The notes under the pieces were generated by a model that saw only the letters and a list, made by a program, of their open reading frames with translations, was not told the origin of the DNA and did no database searches. From contig LSRX01001192.1 in assembly GCA_001939145.1 (NCBI GenBank), positions 65,944 to 129,943 of the forward strand: a DNA stretch of 64,000 nucleotides. Direction: 5' to 3'. Positions within the stretch are counted from its first letter, which is position 1. Each line of letters starts with the position of its first letter. The DNA is from Symbiodinium microadriaticum (Eukaryota > Sar > Dinophyceae > Suessiales > Symbiodiniaceae). A program made the translations under genes and the position numbers. Shown here one piece after another: positions 45,425 through 56,953 of the stretch.

Positions 45425-45859
45425 GCACCGCGGCTTTGGGTTTTTTCAGGGCTTCGGGGTCTTACCAAGAAGGTTTTCGCAGGGTATAGATTCGCTGTAA
45501 CTTTTGGGTTTCATAGGTTCCTGAAATCGGCATCTGAACAATTCTGAATACCGTCTCTTAGGGTTCCTGACTATCAATATATGCAGCGAAACCCACAAAA
45601 CCCGTTCTAATTATTACGGCTCCGATTTCATTTTTTTGTTTTGGTTTCGGTTTTTATGGTCTGGGGCTTTGGGGCTCAGGGGCACAAACTGAAAGAGGCC
45701 CCAATGACCCCCAAATTGTGCCCTGATTTGGTGGGTCAACTTGTGTTTAGGGTTGAGGCTGCAGGTGGAACGAAGTGGGCTTTTCTCAATCGTAACAGCT
45801 CCTGATCGACGTTGCCAACTGCCCTAACCCCTAAACCCCAAACCGTTGAATCTATGCAG

Positions 45860-45954
45860 ACTCGTCGAGAGCGGCACGGGGAAGCGCGCGATCGCTTCAA
45901 CTCAAGCCAGTCTCCGGGCGTGCTCTGCAACTGTCCAGGGGAAACCCGGCAAAG
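45860..45954 (+). CDS. Exon, unassigned
   Basis: Acceptor TATGCAG, frame LVESGTGKRAIASTQASLRA, donor GT at 45955-45956. An alternative frame starting TRRERHGEARDRF is also open. It is preceded by CCCTAACCCCTAAACCCCAA. Confidence 0.35.
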
Positions 45955-46099
45955 GTTGCAGAAGGATTATGGCGACCGCAACACCTAAACCCCAAATCCA
46001 AAAAGTCCGAACCCTATTTTCAAAGCCGTAAACTTGCCCTCCCACCCAAAACAAGACTTGAAATGCTAAGCCTCGCATGGTAGAGCCAAATGTCAGGAC

Positions 46100-47471
46100 A
46101 TGCTGCCGAGGATCCAGGCTCTGGTGCTCCTTGGCCTGTCTGCTTTGCTGCTTCTCCTTGCGGGTGTAGGGCGTTCAGGGTTTAGCTTTTATGAGGCAGT
46201 GCTGGCAGTCATCAAGTCCGCGTTAAAACAAGGTTCTCTAAAAGCTCTAGAGCCTTAAACTTGTCGGCATGAGCATAACTTGTCATGATTTTGATTGTCA
46301 TTAACTATTGTTAGACTCGTTCCTGGTGATTACTATGCTGGTGATTGCGGCCGTCTTTTGCAACAGGAGTCGTTTACCGTACCATCATCATCATCATCAT
46401 CATCATCATGTCCCGTGAACTCTGACCCCTCCTCCTCCTCCTCCTCATCGTAGTTCTCCTCTTGCCTAGAATATGTAGCCCGGGAGTACCAAACATGCCG
46501 AAGACCCCGACGCAAGCTCATGCCCTTGCCAAAGGGCTTGATATCGTGTTTTTGTTCGGGCGTTCCAAGGGTTTTTTCGGGATGATCGATTCCAATCGTG
46601 TCTCAGGAACAACAGCTATGGCTCGCCGACGACGCTGCTTGGCGGGAGATTGGTCAGGGCTTTAGGACTTAAACTGCATCTGCTGAGTTGTGTAGGTCCT
46701 CTGCGAAGCTAGGTCGCTAAGCAGCGGCACAGGCATATTTATGTTCATCGCCAGAGGTTACATCCCCGAAAACAAAGCAGACACATGGCCTAAAAAGCTC
46801 AAGACGTCAGCTCACACACCTATACACCGCACTAACCCTAAAGGACTCGACCCTGACATCCTGAATCCCCCAAAACCGTTCCACCCTTGCGGTAAACCCC
46901 CCGACAAACCGCAGAGCCTACGCCTTAGACCTCTAAGCTTCTAAGTGGCCTTTGCAAGCCTTCCCGCCGAAGTGGCCCACCAAGGATGGCGAAGCAGGCC
47001 GGGATCCTCCTCCGTGCTTCGGGGCTTTGGGGCTTTGGGGCTATGGCACTACTGCTACTGCGACCACCACTCCTCCTCCTCCTCCTGCTGCTGCCTGCTG
47101 CCTTCCAGAACTGCGAGTCACCGTAAGAATGGCGAGCCTCGTCGTCCGGCTTGCGTTTAGGACCATGGCCTTCGAAACCCCAAGCGCCTAGATCCCCCAG
47201 CAGCCGGTCCCTAAGAGTCGGTCTTGAGGCGGCCTGCGCGTCCAACACCGCCAGCGGGATCTCGAAGCGCCTCGTTCTGGGGTTTAGGGGCAAAAGGCTG
47301 TGGGGATTCCTGACAAATTTGGGAAGAGCCGTATTTAAGGATCCATGCATGTCTATGTCCAGCACGTGGCATACCGTGGTCGAGCATTGCGAGCGAGTTT
47401 ATCGATCCTTGATGCTGGGATTCTTGCTACAAGGACTCCGAGATAAGACGTCTAAGGCTAAGTGCCCATAA
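46100..47471 (+). CDS. Complete four-exon gene: small signal-peptide protein (96 aa)
   Basis: Exons 46100-46163, 46959-47023, 47229-47281 and 47363-47471 sum to 291 nt and join without a gap in phase: G|CC (Ala), phase 0 at a GC donor, GG|C (Gly). The first exon is a signal peptide or membrane anchor (MLPRIQALVLLGLSALLLLL). The rest reads FPPKWPTKDGEAGRDPPPC, AACASNTASGISKRLVL and TWHTVVEHCERVYRSLMLGF, then LLQGLRDKTSKAKCP and TAA at 47469-47471. Donors are GT, GC and GT. The protein has four Cys after the leader and no sequons. Exons are bracketed by CCCTAAA-like sequence upstream and TTTAGGG-like or G/T-rich sequence downstream. Intron 1 contains (CAT)n and (CTC)n arrays. No family recognised. 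Confidence 0.65.
46380..46450. repeat. (CAT)n and (CTC)n arrays
   Basis: About eight CAT units followed after a short spacer by about six CTC units, in intron 1 of the four-exon gene. Confidence 0.9.
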
Positions 47472-48213
47472 AAATCCGCTCGCCGATCTCATCAACTGAC
47501 CCACCAAGCTGTGCGAGTGCAAGTTGAGTAGCCTCAGGCTTACCACCCTCTACTCGGACATCGTGACTGCTGGCTCCGACTGCAATGCGCCTGAGATGCA
47601 GATAGCAATAAGCCCAGACACCTCCAAGATCCGACGATTCAGCCGTAGGCTTCTGAAACCTGAGCGCATTGCCTTGGCTGGCGCTCTCAATGAAATGATT
47701 TTGGTTTGGGAGTTCCTGGCGAGATGGAAGGAGTGCAGTGTCAGGGTTGGGCCGGCAAAGTGGCACGGAAGAGGAAGTTACGCGGTTTATTATTGGGTAG
47801 GTTTATCATAGCCGGCGCATGCTCTTGCCTTCGAGCAAGCCGTGTTCGATGAGACCGGTCTGACTCACCAGCATATGTGTCAGAAACCCTATCTTATCCT
47901 TGCTTTCCTGGAAGTCTTGGTCATGGCGTGGCATGGGCTCTTATTAGCTTGATCCCTCTGACCTTGCTCCTTATCTTCGGTCTTGCCGTATTTTCTATCT
48001 TGAGGTGTTTGTCTTTGGCATAAAGTGCATGTCTTGCTTTGAACCAGTTCTTTCTTTTTATGTCTTAAGCATTTGACTGTACCTTTCATTCGTAGTTCTA
48101 ACATTGAGTCTAAGTCATTGGCTTTGTTGCTGTTTGATTTTTGTTACAGGCTTTTAGCTTCTGAGTTGATGCCTCTCATTTCGTCTTTACATATGCCATC
48201 CTGAGCCACGGAG

Positions 48214-48259
48214 GTGTCCGACATGGAGCTCTTCAGCGCGGAGGACTGCCAGTGCCTAG
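48214..48259 (+). CDS. Exon, unassigned
   Basis: Acceptor AG at 48212-48213, frame VSDMELFSAEDCQCL, GC donor at 48260-48261. GC-rich third positions. Confidence 0.4.
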
Positions 48260-50195
48260 GCTCTCCAAACAGACAAGGATCCAACTCAACCTAAACACCA
48301 AGCCCTGAACCCGCACTTAGCCAAGCTTGAACCGTTAATCCGACATCTCAAAGTTAGAAGCCTCTACTACTCGCTTGCTGCGCTGTGCTGCGGAAGCGCT
48401 TCGTGGCATGGAAAGGCGGACCCCCCGGGCCGTCCATGCCCTGTGGCTTAGGGTTTAGTGTAAAAAGGGTTTAGGCGTGATGAATGCTTACGAGCAGTCG
48501 TGCTCGAGCTCATGCCCTCCTTCCGGTACGATTTTGGCCATGCGTCAATCAGGGGCCATGCGTCAATCAGGCCTTGCCGAAGGGGTCCCACCGAGCTCCC
48601 GTGCAGGGCGCCCTTCTTCGCTACCACGAGGCCGATTTCCCAGCCTGGGGCGTTCCGAAAAAAGCAGACCCAGGAGGCGCTAGAAGGACCGAAACCACCG
48701 GCCACTAACCCTAAAAGGGGCCCCCAGAGCTTCACCGCTAATCCGGGAAGCCGTCGCGCTCCTTGGAAACCCGGTGTTCCACAGCCGTTTTTCCGGGCTG
48801 GACGCGGCCAAAGCAGGAAGAAGCCATGTGGCCATGGCATCCACCACCCATGCGACACAGAGCATCTCAGCGCGGGTAGGAGGAAGTTGAACTAATAGTG
48901 CAATCTTGCGTATCCTAATCTTTGTTTACCTGGTGTTACTTTCGAGGTTAAGTTCCAGCATATACTTGTTCATGACGGCCAGTTTCACTGAATTGTCGAT
49001 ATCTTGCCCGGGGCATCGTGGTCCTTAGAAAAACTTAAGTTGCCTTGCAGCGGCCCTCCCCAAGTCGGCTTCTCACAGGTAGGTCCCACGAAGGAGCCTT
49101 GAGATTTCCGGGTGTCCCGCCGGTTACATCCCGTACTGGACGTTTATCCTACCCCGGTCCCCTTTGTCGAGGCGCCTCTGAAGTACGGCTTTCAAATATG
49201 TCCGCTTGTTTTTTTTCTTGGCCCTTGTCTCATTGCAACTTTGTGTTGAATAGTCGTAACATTCCTGGAAGTGTTTCACCTCAACCGATCACGCACCAAT
49301 AACCTCGCCTGGCTTGTCCGAGTGTGGGTGCCGAAATCCTAAACTCCTAAACCCTTAACCCTTTAGGCAATGCAGGAGGCAAAACAACCGTAAGGGGTTC
49401 AGGGTTTGGGGCGATGCGTGGGCGAGTTGGAGCCAACAGACCACGCTCCCTCACGGCTGCGGTTCTAAGCATAGGTTTCGGGCATGATGGCACCTTCAAA
49501 AGAGAATTGAAATGTGAGATTGTTCACGTTTTTGTAGCTTTCGGATATGGGCACTTACAGAGGGAACTTTAATGTGTGAGATTCTTAGGGTTGTGTAGTC
49601 TTCTGGGCTTTCGCTGCTTCGAAGTCCTATGCGAGAGCTTCAACGAGCCGTAGGCTCCGGGGGTCCGTGGTGTCACATGGCCCAGCGATGTGATTTCAGA
49701 GTTCTTATCAAGCGAATTAGAAATTAAGATGCCAAAACAAGGGCAGCCTATCATAATTCGTCACTTCATATGTCAATTCTGGTACGTTGAATTAAAATAT
49801 CTCGGTTCGAGGGCTCAGGCCGATTGTCCCTAGTCTAGGCCTTGAGCCCTCGATGCCACCGCGCCCAGGTCCAGCGCGCTGAACGACCCTTGGCTGGTGT
49901 TGGACAGGTTTGATAGGTTCTCATACAGGTTGCAAAGTAATTTGTTTGTGTGACCGCTGTCTCAAACCCTGCACCATCAACTTTAAGCCTTTGTAACCGC
50001 TGTCACCGTCGAGTCACCGCTAAACCCTTCGCGGCCCTAAACCCTAAGACCTAAGCCCTAGCCCTAAACCCTAGACTCCCAAACCCCAAGCCCTACACCC
50101 GAAACGCCCAGCCTTAAGCAAAAACGGTGAAACCGCTAAGCCCTACAAACACCTAGGACCCAAAGCCTTAAAGCCTCAGCCCAAGATCGAGCCAG
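48260..50195. other. Gene-poor stretch
   Basis: Includes a short direct duplication (GCCATGCGTCAATCAGG twice, about 48537-48572), a full copy of the dispersed ~65-bp element (49275-49345), and an inverted repeat around CGAGGGCTCAGGCC (about 49808-49850). Several open frames of 70-136 residues overlap on both strands at 48450-48900 and I cannot choose among them. Confidence 0.4.
49275..49345 (+). repeat. Dispersed ~65-bp element, near-full copy
   Basis: TTCACCTCAACCGATCACGC, then a segment with ACCTCGCCTGGCTTGTCCGA, then GTGTGGGTGCCGAAATCC. Matches 37182-37248 along its whole length and runs into CCTAAAC-type sequence. Confidence 0.65.
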
Positions 50196-50429
50196 GTCCA
50201 GTCCGGCATCGATGGGGTGATCGAGGATGGGGCCGACATCATGCCGCGGGGCCGACGAAAGGGTTTGGGGTTAGAATTCTGAATTCTGAAGGTCTATAAG
50301 TGGCTATCCATTTCGCATACAGCTGTGATGCAAAAGCTGGCAGTCGAGGTGGAACTGCTACCACAGCAGCTGCTTGGTTCGCACTTGCACGGTGTTGCCA
50401 GAGGCGCTGCGCAGAACATCGAGCTGTAG
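50196..50429 (+). CDS. Two linked exons of an unassigned gene
   Basis: Exon 50196-50262 reads VQSGIDGVIEDGADIMPRGR, donor GT. Exon 50323-50425 begins with CT, completing an Ala codon (G|CT), and reads VMQKLAVEVELLPQQLLGSH then LHGVARGAAQNIE. It can end at a GT donor (50426) or at TAG 50427-50429. The intron is only 60 nt. Phase and codon bias support both exons. Product unknown. Confidence 0.5.
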
Positions 50430-51280
50430 GTGAATCCCCACATTAGAAACCCTGAGCCCTACACGTGGCTGGCAGAGGATCAGGGGGCGTGGTTTAGGGT
50501 TTGAAGAGCAAGTTGTAAGTCGAATCTCCTATGAATACCACGTGCGTCAGTCTCCTGGTCAAGGTTGGATCTGCGCCAAGAGCATCGCCCTTACCAGCAA
50601 GAATTTGATTCAGTCTTTCATGTCCACCATCGTGATGAGCCTTGGCGTCTATGACAGTATTGCAGTGCGGTTCATCTTGTGCTTGTTTATGTGGCTTCGC
50701 GGGTTTTGCTTTCGAGAATTGCACCTGGCATTGGTCCAAACTTCTTGCATGCCCACCTTAATCTACCTTAGATCGTTAACCTTTGCTTTTTGCTACTTGT
50801 AGCTGTGTCTGTATGGGGACGGGTGCTTTCTGTTGTTGTGGGATGTTGTGGTGTGGTGTGTACAGGGTGGGTCTGTGAGAGCATCATCCCCAAAACCCCT
50901 CAATCTTAAACCCTGAACAGGCTCACCCTAAGCCCTAGGTCCGAAACCCTAGACTGGAACCCTAAATGCCCTAAACCCTATACCCTATACCCTAAAACCC
51001 TCAAAAACTCGAAACCCTAGACTTAAACCCTACACCGTTCGAAGCAGTGCTCTTCTGAGGAGATCGGCCTGCAAGTCTACTGACGACATCTCCTTGGCTG
51101 TGTAACTTGGCTTTGTGATCCGATTTAAGGGCTTCTATGCGGCTCTTTAGGGGGTTTAGGGTCTCGGGCCCCGCGCGCATTCTTGGGACCCCAGAAGCCC
51201 TCACTTGACATCTAGTTGCTTAGAACAGTCTCTTGAAGTCAAGGCATGGATCCTCTCCGGGGATGTCCGCTCTGAGATCC

Positions 51281-51459
51281 TGAACCCTAAACCCTAAACC
51301 CCTAAACCCTAAACCCCTAAACCCCTGAACCCCTAAACCCTAAACCCCTAAACCCCCATAAACCCTAAACCCCCATAAACCCTAGACCCCTAAACCCCTA
51401 AACCCCCATAAACCCTAAACCCCCATAAACCCTAGACCCCTAAACCCCTGAACCCTAAG
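51281..51459 (-). repeat. CCCTAAA/CCCCTAAACC array
   Basis: The longest C-rich telomere-like array in the window, with a higher-order variant (CCCCATAAACCCTA repeated). It stops about 15 bp before the exon at 51475. Confidence 0.92.
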
Positions 51460-51474
51460 TCGCGAAGGTGCAAG

Positions 51475-51543
51475 AGCGAGTCCTTCCAGCTCCTCGCTGG
51501 CCTCGCCGCTGCGTCATCCTACATGTTCGCAGCTCCTCTCAAC
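51475..51543 (+). CDS. Exon, hydrophobic, unassigned
   Basis: After GTGCAAG the frame reads SESFQLLAGLAAASSYMFAA then PLN. Hydrophobic and GC-rich at third positions; donor not certain. Another possible piece follows at about 51649-51690 (VAVAKIGVVGAMLGF). Could be part of a membrane or targeting segment. Confidence 0.4.
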
Positions 51544-51891
51544 AGAAACCTTGAACCCCAAAGCAAGGAAGCCCATTATAATCAAAATATAAGGATAGCA
51601 TACGAAACCCCAAAACCACGAAGCTCAGCCTTTTAGGCCCATGCCCCGGTAGCTGTTGCAAAGATTGGCGTAGTTGGGGCAATGCTGGGCTTCACGCCTG
51701 TCTCTGCTTCGTGCTGGTGGCGGCGTTTGGGCAGCGGGGGATTGTTCCGAAGAAGAGTAGACCCTAAACTCGACCCGAAACCCTGAACCTTAAGCTGTGG
51801 CCAAATTTCCCGGTGCTTTTGCAGGGGCGAAGACGGGGACCGCGCTTCGCAAGTTCGGATTTCTTTTGTGAGTGGGGACTAATGAAGGGTC

Positions 51892-51907
51892 CCAAAATGG
51901 CTACGGT
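51892..51907 (-). other. Spliced-leader relic (antisense)
   Basis: CCAAAATGGCTACGGT is an exact reverse complement of the first 16 bases of the 22-nt dinoflagellate spliced leader. The remaining six bases do not match. It would mark the 5' end of a reverse-transcribed mRNA pointing left, but no minus-strand frame is recognisable there. Confidence 0.7.
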
Positions 51908-52032
51908 CCTATATTTCTATTGGAGTGTCAAAAAGATGGCTTGATGTGCATCAGGTCGGATTTTTTCCCTCAGCCAGTCGGTGCCAAGGTTTTTGGGGGT
52001 CCTCGGAAAGTCAACCCGAAACCCTAACGGAG

Positions 52033-52092
52033 CTGGACCAAGTGGCTGCCTGCCCAGGAAACCACCGGCGTGTGCGAATCTCCCTGCAGAAG
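52033..52092 (+). CDS. Exon with consensus donor GTGAGT
   Basis: Acceptor AG at 52031-52032, frame LDQVAACPGNHRRVRISLQK, donor GTGAGT. Phase 0 at both ends. The segment that follows (to about 52245) stays open but has weaker coding character. Confidence 0.45.
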
Positions 52093-52410
52093 GTGAGTGC
52101 CGGTTTCATCAGCTGGGGATGTCCACTCCAAGACCTCTGGTGGGAGGGCCCTCCCGATGTTCCCAAGGAGCCCAACTTGCCCATTAATTGTCTAACTTCA
52201 TGTTCGATCCCGAGCATGATTTATGGCAAAGGCAAGATGCCTTGATTCAGGGAGAAGTTGGACTCTCTGGCTTGGGGCCTGGGCTTTTCTGCGGAGCTTC
52301 CAGCGATCCGGCCAGCCTGTTTACCTGAAGTCATAGTACTGGCGGGCTCAAGAAGTCGAGCGATGGGGCTGTTAAAGGTGTAGGGTGTGGGGCTTTACAT
52401 GGGCGCATTG

Positions 52411-52519
52411 CAGCAGTTTGTCTCGGTCCTCAATGTTGAACCTTCGAACAGACCGTCGCATGTTTCACATTTCGCAGCAGAGGATTGAACTGGCAGACTT
52501 CGGCTTCCGAAAATGAGAG
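52411..52519 (+). CDS. Possible terminal exon
   Basis: After CATTGCAG a frame reads MLNLRTDRRMFHISQQRIEL then ADFGFRK and stops at TGA 52517-52519. A competing frame (QFVSVLNVEPSNRPSHVSHF) is also open, so this is tentative. Confidence 0.28.
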
Positions 52520-55428
52520 CCCTCTCTTCCGAAGCCCTGTGAGGGAAGTCGTTGTCTGGTGGCCTATCCTCAGAGAGGACATGCAGTAGCTACATGGTAG
52601 CTCTTCCTGGGGCAAGAACTCGTCCCCATCACAGCGCACCTTGAGCGAAGTCACACGGACATCGCTTTTGCAGTCGCAGAGGGGGTGACCCTCTCAGAGT
52701 ACGATTCATGATATAGGGCCTAGGGTTTTAGCTTCTGAAGCTTCTGGAACCTCTTAGGAACATCGTTGAGCGGAGACCAAGAGCCTCTAAGCTGAATAGG
52801 GGCACCAAAGACTTCCGACCCACTTTTGTAGATCAGCCCTGGGCTGTGCACGGTCCGGACAGACCCGGCCGAGGAAAATTGCAAGGTTCCCAAGGCTTTG
52901 CCACTAAGGTTGGCTTGGGAGTTGTTCACGGGCTTCTTGGTGGGTTGTTGCGGTCAGTACAATAGTCATAACCACGCCCAACTATGGTTCTTAGTCACTT
53001 CTTCTTGTAGTGCCCATTCTGGTCTTGGACTCCGGAGGGTGCCATTTGCGGGTGCTTCCTTCTGTGATGAGCAGGCCGAGGCCTGACTTCCAACAACGGT
53101 GGATGGGTGCTTCACTGAAGTAGAAAACCTCAAGCCTACTGCAGGAGGAGTAGCTGAGTGTGCAGACTTTACAGACACCTTGTGGGAGTTTGTAACACCC
53201 CGTAGAACTGAAGCTTTAACTTCTGCTGGGCCAGCACTGGGAATCTAAGCAACAAAACCGCTCACACGGCCAGGTTGTGAGGTGTCAGGCTCGGGTTTCA
53301 GGATGTAAAGTTTAAAGTTTAGGGTTTGGGCTTGGGGTGTAGGGTTTAAAGTTTTGAGTGTGTAGGGCTTCCTAAAGGCCCGAACCCCAAAAGGGGCCTC
53401 CTGAAGGCCCGAACCCTAAATAAACGCCCGACGAGGCCAGCGCCCGCGGGACGCCGTCGGCCAGGGAAATCCGGCTCGCCCCCGAGAGCCGAATCTGTCT
53501 GTGCGGCTTGGGATAGGGGACCACGGTTTTGGTGCTTGTAGGGTTATGCCAGTGGTAGAGTCCGTCGTCTTTCTGAGTGGATGGTTGAGTGGACTGTGCT
53601 GACATCGTTCTTACATGGCTTCGGGGAATGTTTGTCGTTCAGCATGTCGAGCATGCGGCCTCAACGCATCGAAGAGGATGACAGGCGACCGGGACTATGT
53701 TTGAATTCAGAGTTTCGGGTTTCGGGTAACGCTCTCAAGGCTCTTCGCTCCTAAACCACGCACCCAAGAAACCCGAACCCCTTCCAACCCTGAACCACAT
53801 ATCTCAAACTCCTTAAATCTCCATCGATCAGGAGGTGTCTCTTCTGCGGGCGCGGTTTGACCTGCGTCGTGCTGGCATGTTTTGAATGGGCTTTGCGGGT
53901 TGCAAGGTATAGGATGCAGGTTTTTGCGAATGCCACTTTCCGAGTAGTTCTCAATGCTGCAGCAGCGTGAAAGGCACGAGGAATTACAGACTAATGTTCG
54001 ACATTCGACAGGTCGCAGGTAGGCAGGTGTCTGGTGTCTTCAGAACTTCAGGTTGAAGCTGCTTTCACAACCTGCCGCTAGCACCTTAATCCCAACAACT
54101 GATCGTCCAACCTCAGCACCACAATGGAAAGTTGGTACAAGGACATGAGCTTCTGGCATCCACTTCCAAAGCCTAAACAGCTCTTGATTTGTGAAACATT
54201 TGCCAGGCCTCGATGCGGAGCGCCTGCGGACGCAGAGCATGACGGAAGAGTGCATGGCCTCAGTGCCGGATTTCGACTTGCTACATCCCAGATACAGTTA
54301 TACAGGAATAAACATCCGAAGCCCTATTCTTATTAGCAGGGCCTCTTACTTATGTACATAGAACTCCATGGCTTTGTGTAGCTGATTTCCACACGCCTGC
54401 ATAAACATGGAGGCCCATATGCCAGCATACATGAGGACACCGTCCTCTCGCTCCATATAAGCATGTTTGCATGCAGGTCGTTGATAGGCCATTACAAAAG
54501 CATTTGTTGATCTTACCTTTCCTTTCACCTAGGCATCCGCATCATCCTCGTCAAGACTATCATTGTTCTCATCATATCACCAGCAGCCAAAGCCTGGAAC
54601 ACGGCGCCAACCACTGTAACTTGCTAATTGGCGCCATGCGTACTTCACATGTCTGATCCCTTCACCCCACATTGGTAAATAACAGGTTGGACGTGTCATG
54701 CCAGAGCATCAAATACCTCAGCTGGGCCCAGATCGCCAATCCCTCAGCTATAAATCGCCAGTGTCATCCACAAAACCCTGAATCTAACCTGAATCCAAGC
54801 AAACCCCCGCGTCGAGGCTGCAGAGCGCCTGCAACCAAGCCGTCAGGGCAGAGCAGTTTGCAGCCCGGAAGCCCAAGAAGGGTTTTTTGAGGCTGAGGGT
54901 CTTTGGCAACTTGTGCTCGCATGTGAAATCATGTTTGGATGCCTTGCCTGAGCGCGCGCGTCGCTTAGTCACTAAGTGGTTGATATCGAGCGTTCGTCCT
55001 GGCAGCGTCGCTGCAGGCCAGTTGCAAAAGGGTTTACGGTAGCCGTTCTGCAGGGAGAAGGTGCTTTGGGAGTGTTTGTACCTAGGGACAGAGTTCTGAT
55101 GAGGTCCTTTGTAGGGTTGTAAACTGGTTGCATAGGGTTGCACGTGGGGCTGGTAGAGGGCAATTGGGCTTCCGGTTGAAGCGAGCCTTCCGGTTCCATG
55201 CAGCCTCGAAATTGTCGGACATCCTTCTGTGTTAATATTGCGTAGGTTCATCCCGACAAAGGGAAATTTAGTTTTGAGAAAGTGCGCAAGCCTCATTTCC
55301 GCGCTATGGGTTAACACAGACTCATACCTAGTGTTGGTGTTGCGCAAAACCAGGTCGAGCTGCTTTCTTTCTGATACCGATTCGCGAAGACCTTCTTCGG
55401 CCCAACCCCAAACGAGGCCCACCGGCAG
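52520..55428. other. Long stretch without a supported gene
   Basis: Mostly unique sequence with sparse telomere-like pieces (about 53310-53360, 53390-53420). Short frames occur on both strands; the longest (minus strand, 54784-55422) has no domain and poor codon bias. I see no tRNA or rRNA. Confidence 0.4.
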
Positions 55429-56343
55429 ATTGAAGCCATGCCGACGTCCCAGCTTACACGCTGCTCTCTTGACGGGAGCTCTTCTGCTTTCGGGGCTCTG
55501 ACTCCGCCCGGCCTTCGGATTAAGGTGGCCGGACTAGGGCTTGCCCCTTTGGGCCTTTTTCGTGGGGTCTCTGATTGATGTGAAATGCGATACGAACGAT
55601 GGTATATGCAAAGGGCTTTAGCTAGTCAGCCCTTGACGCTCCTCCCAGCCGAGTGCAGTCAGGAGCCTTGTTGATTGCGCTACTTCCAACTCACTACCCA
55701 CCAAGAACCTCGCCTGGCATGCCCAAGCAGCCCGAAAGTCAATGACCCCCAAACCCCAAACCCTAAACTTCACCCAGGCAAGTCCGAGTGTGAGAGCTGA
55801 AACCGTGAAGTTTTGGGAAAAAAGAACCGGGAAGGTTTTTGAAGAAAAAGACTCCCTATAACCTTGCTCAGCTCAGCCGAGGCGCTCGGAGTTTGCCGAG
55901 GNNNNNNNNGCTCGGAGTTTGCCGAGGACGTCGCGCGCCACCGCGCCGGGGAGGCCCCGCTGCGAAGAGCTTCTCCAAGGGAAAGCCATTGGGTTCGGGG
56001 TTTGGGGTTTGGGGTTTGGGGCTCAGACTCTAACAAGTGTGCTGGTGTCTGAAGACCTTAGGCTTCCAGCTTGCCGGCACACATACCCAAAGCCTTTGCT
56101 GAACAAGAGTTTTATAGAGCCGAAGGATTCAGGGTAGGGCATTTCGGGCATAAGGTTCGGGGCGTCATTTTTGAAAGAGTTCGGATGTCTTTTTGTTGAG
56201 TTTTGCGGGTGCAGATAGTAAATGATCCTAGTAAAGGATTGTACGGCGAACCGCTCTTTGATGTCATATCGATGCCCGACGGGTCGCGGAATTTGGCGCA
56301 GCCCCCATGCTCGGTGGTGAATGAAGCTGAGTTAGGAGCCTGA
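55429..56343 (+). CDS. Last three exons of an unassigned gene
   Basis: Exons 55429-55524 (IEAMPTSQLTRCSLDGSSSA then FGALTPPGLRIK), 55877-55968 (SEFAEDVARHRAGEAPLRR) and 56215-56343 (IVNDPSKGLYGEPLFDVISM then PDGSRNLAQPPCSVVNEAEL, stop TGA 56341-56343). All are phase 0. The middle exon contains an 8-N run flanked by the same 18 bases on each side; removing one 18-mer plus the Ns (26 nt) keeps it in frame, so the duplication is probably an assembly error. The next gene's leader relic is 525 bp downstream. Function unknown. Confidence 0.55.
55884..55927. other. Assembly gap flanked by an 18-bp duplication
   Basis: GCTCGGAGTTTGCCGAGG occurs at 55884-55901 and again at 55910-55927, on either side of eight Ns. 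Confidence 0.9.
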
Positions 56344-56867
56344 GGTAAACAAATCCCTATGCCGAAAGCCTCATATCAACGATCAGTGCTGTATCATGCT
56401 GAGTAAGGAGTACCTCTGAAGCAAGAGATCTTGGAGTGCTGGCAAGCCCCTGTGCAATTCTGGTAGAAGCTGCCCGAGCCAAACCCCAAGCCCCAGCATA
56501 CATCAAGACTCCACCGCGTTTGAGAGTCAGGGTTTGGCGTTTAGGAAGCACGTTTCCTGCCAGGCAGCCACGATCCGAGCGTTGCGGCAGCCTTAGCCGA
56601 GTAGGAGGCTCCTCATGAGTGCCTGGGTTCAGCGGCAGGGTTGTTGCTCCTTTACATGTTCATTGTTTGTGTCATTGCACCGAATACATGGCTGGCATCC
56701 CAAATAAATGCGTTTGCTTTATCTGGGTGGTATGATTCATACTTGAAGACTTTGCATTTTTCCGACTCCCAGTCAATGGCTTGAGTATCCGGCAATATTC
56801 CGCTGGAGATTTCACAATACCCTCAATGCCCAGGCATGAGTATCAAGTGTTTGACCTTGCGCCGCGG

Positions 56868-56889
56868 ACTGTAGCCATTTGGGCTCTTG
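56868..56889 (+). other. Spliced-leader relic (sense), 18/22 match
   Basis: ACTGTAGCCATTTGGGCTCT plus TG matches the 22-nt dinoflagellate spliced leader at 18 positions. It lies 65 nt before the ATG of the secreted-protein gene, where the leader of a retroposed mRNA would sit. Confidence 0.65.
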
Positions 56890-56953
56890 CCTGCTGCTGC
56901 TGCCGCTAGCTGCTAGACCGCTTGTTTCCAGGCTTCTTGCCGGCTTCCCCGTC

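Noticed and set aside
48448-48895. Overlapping frames of 131 and 136 residues on opposite strands
   Set aside because: Both arise in GC-rich sequence with a short duplication; I could not distinguish a coding strand.
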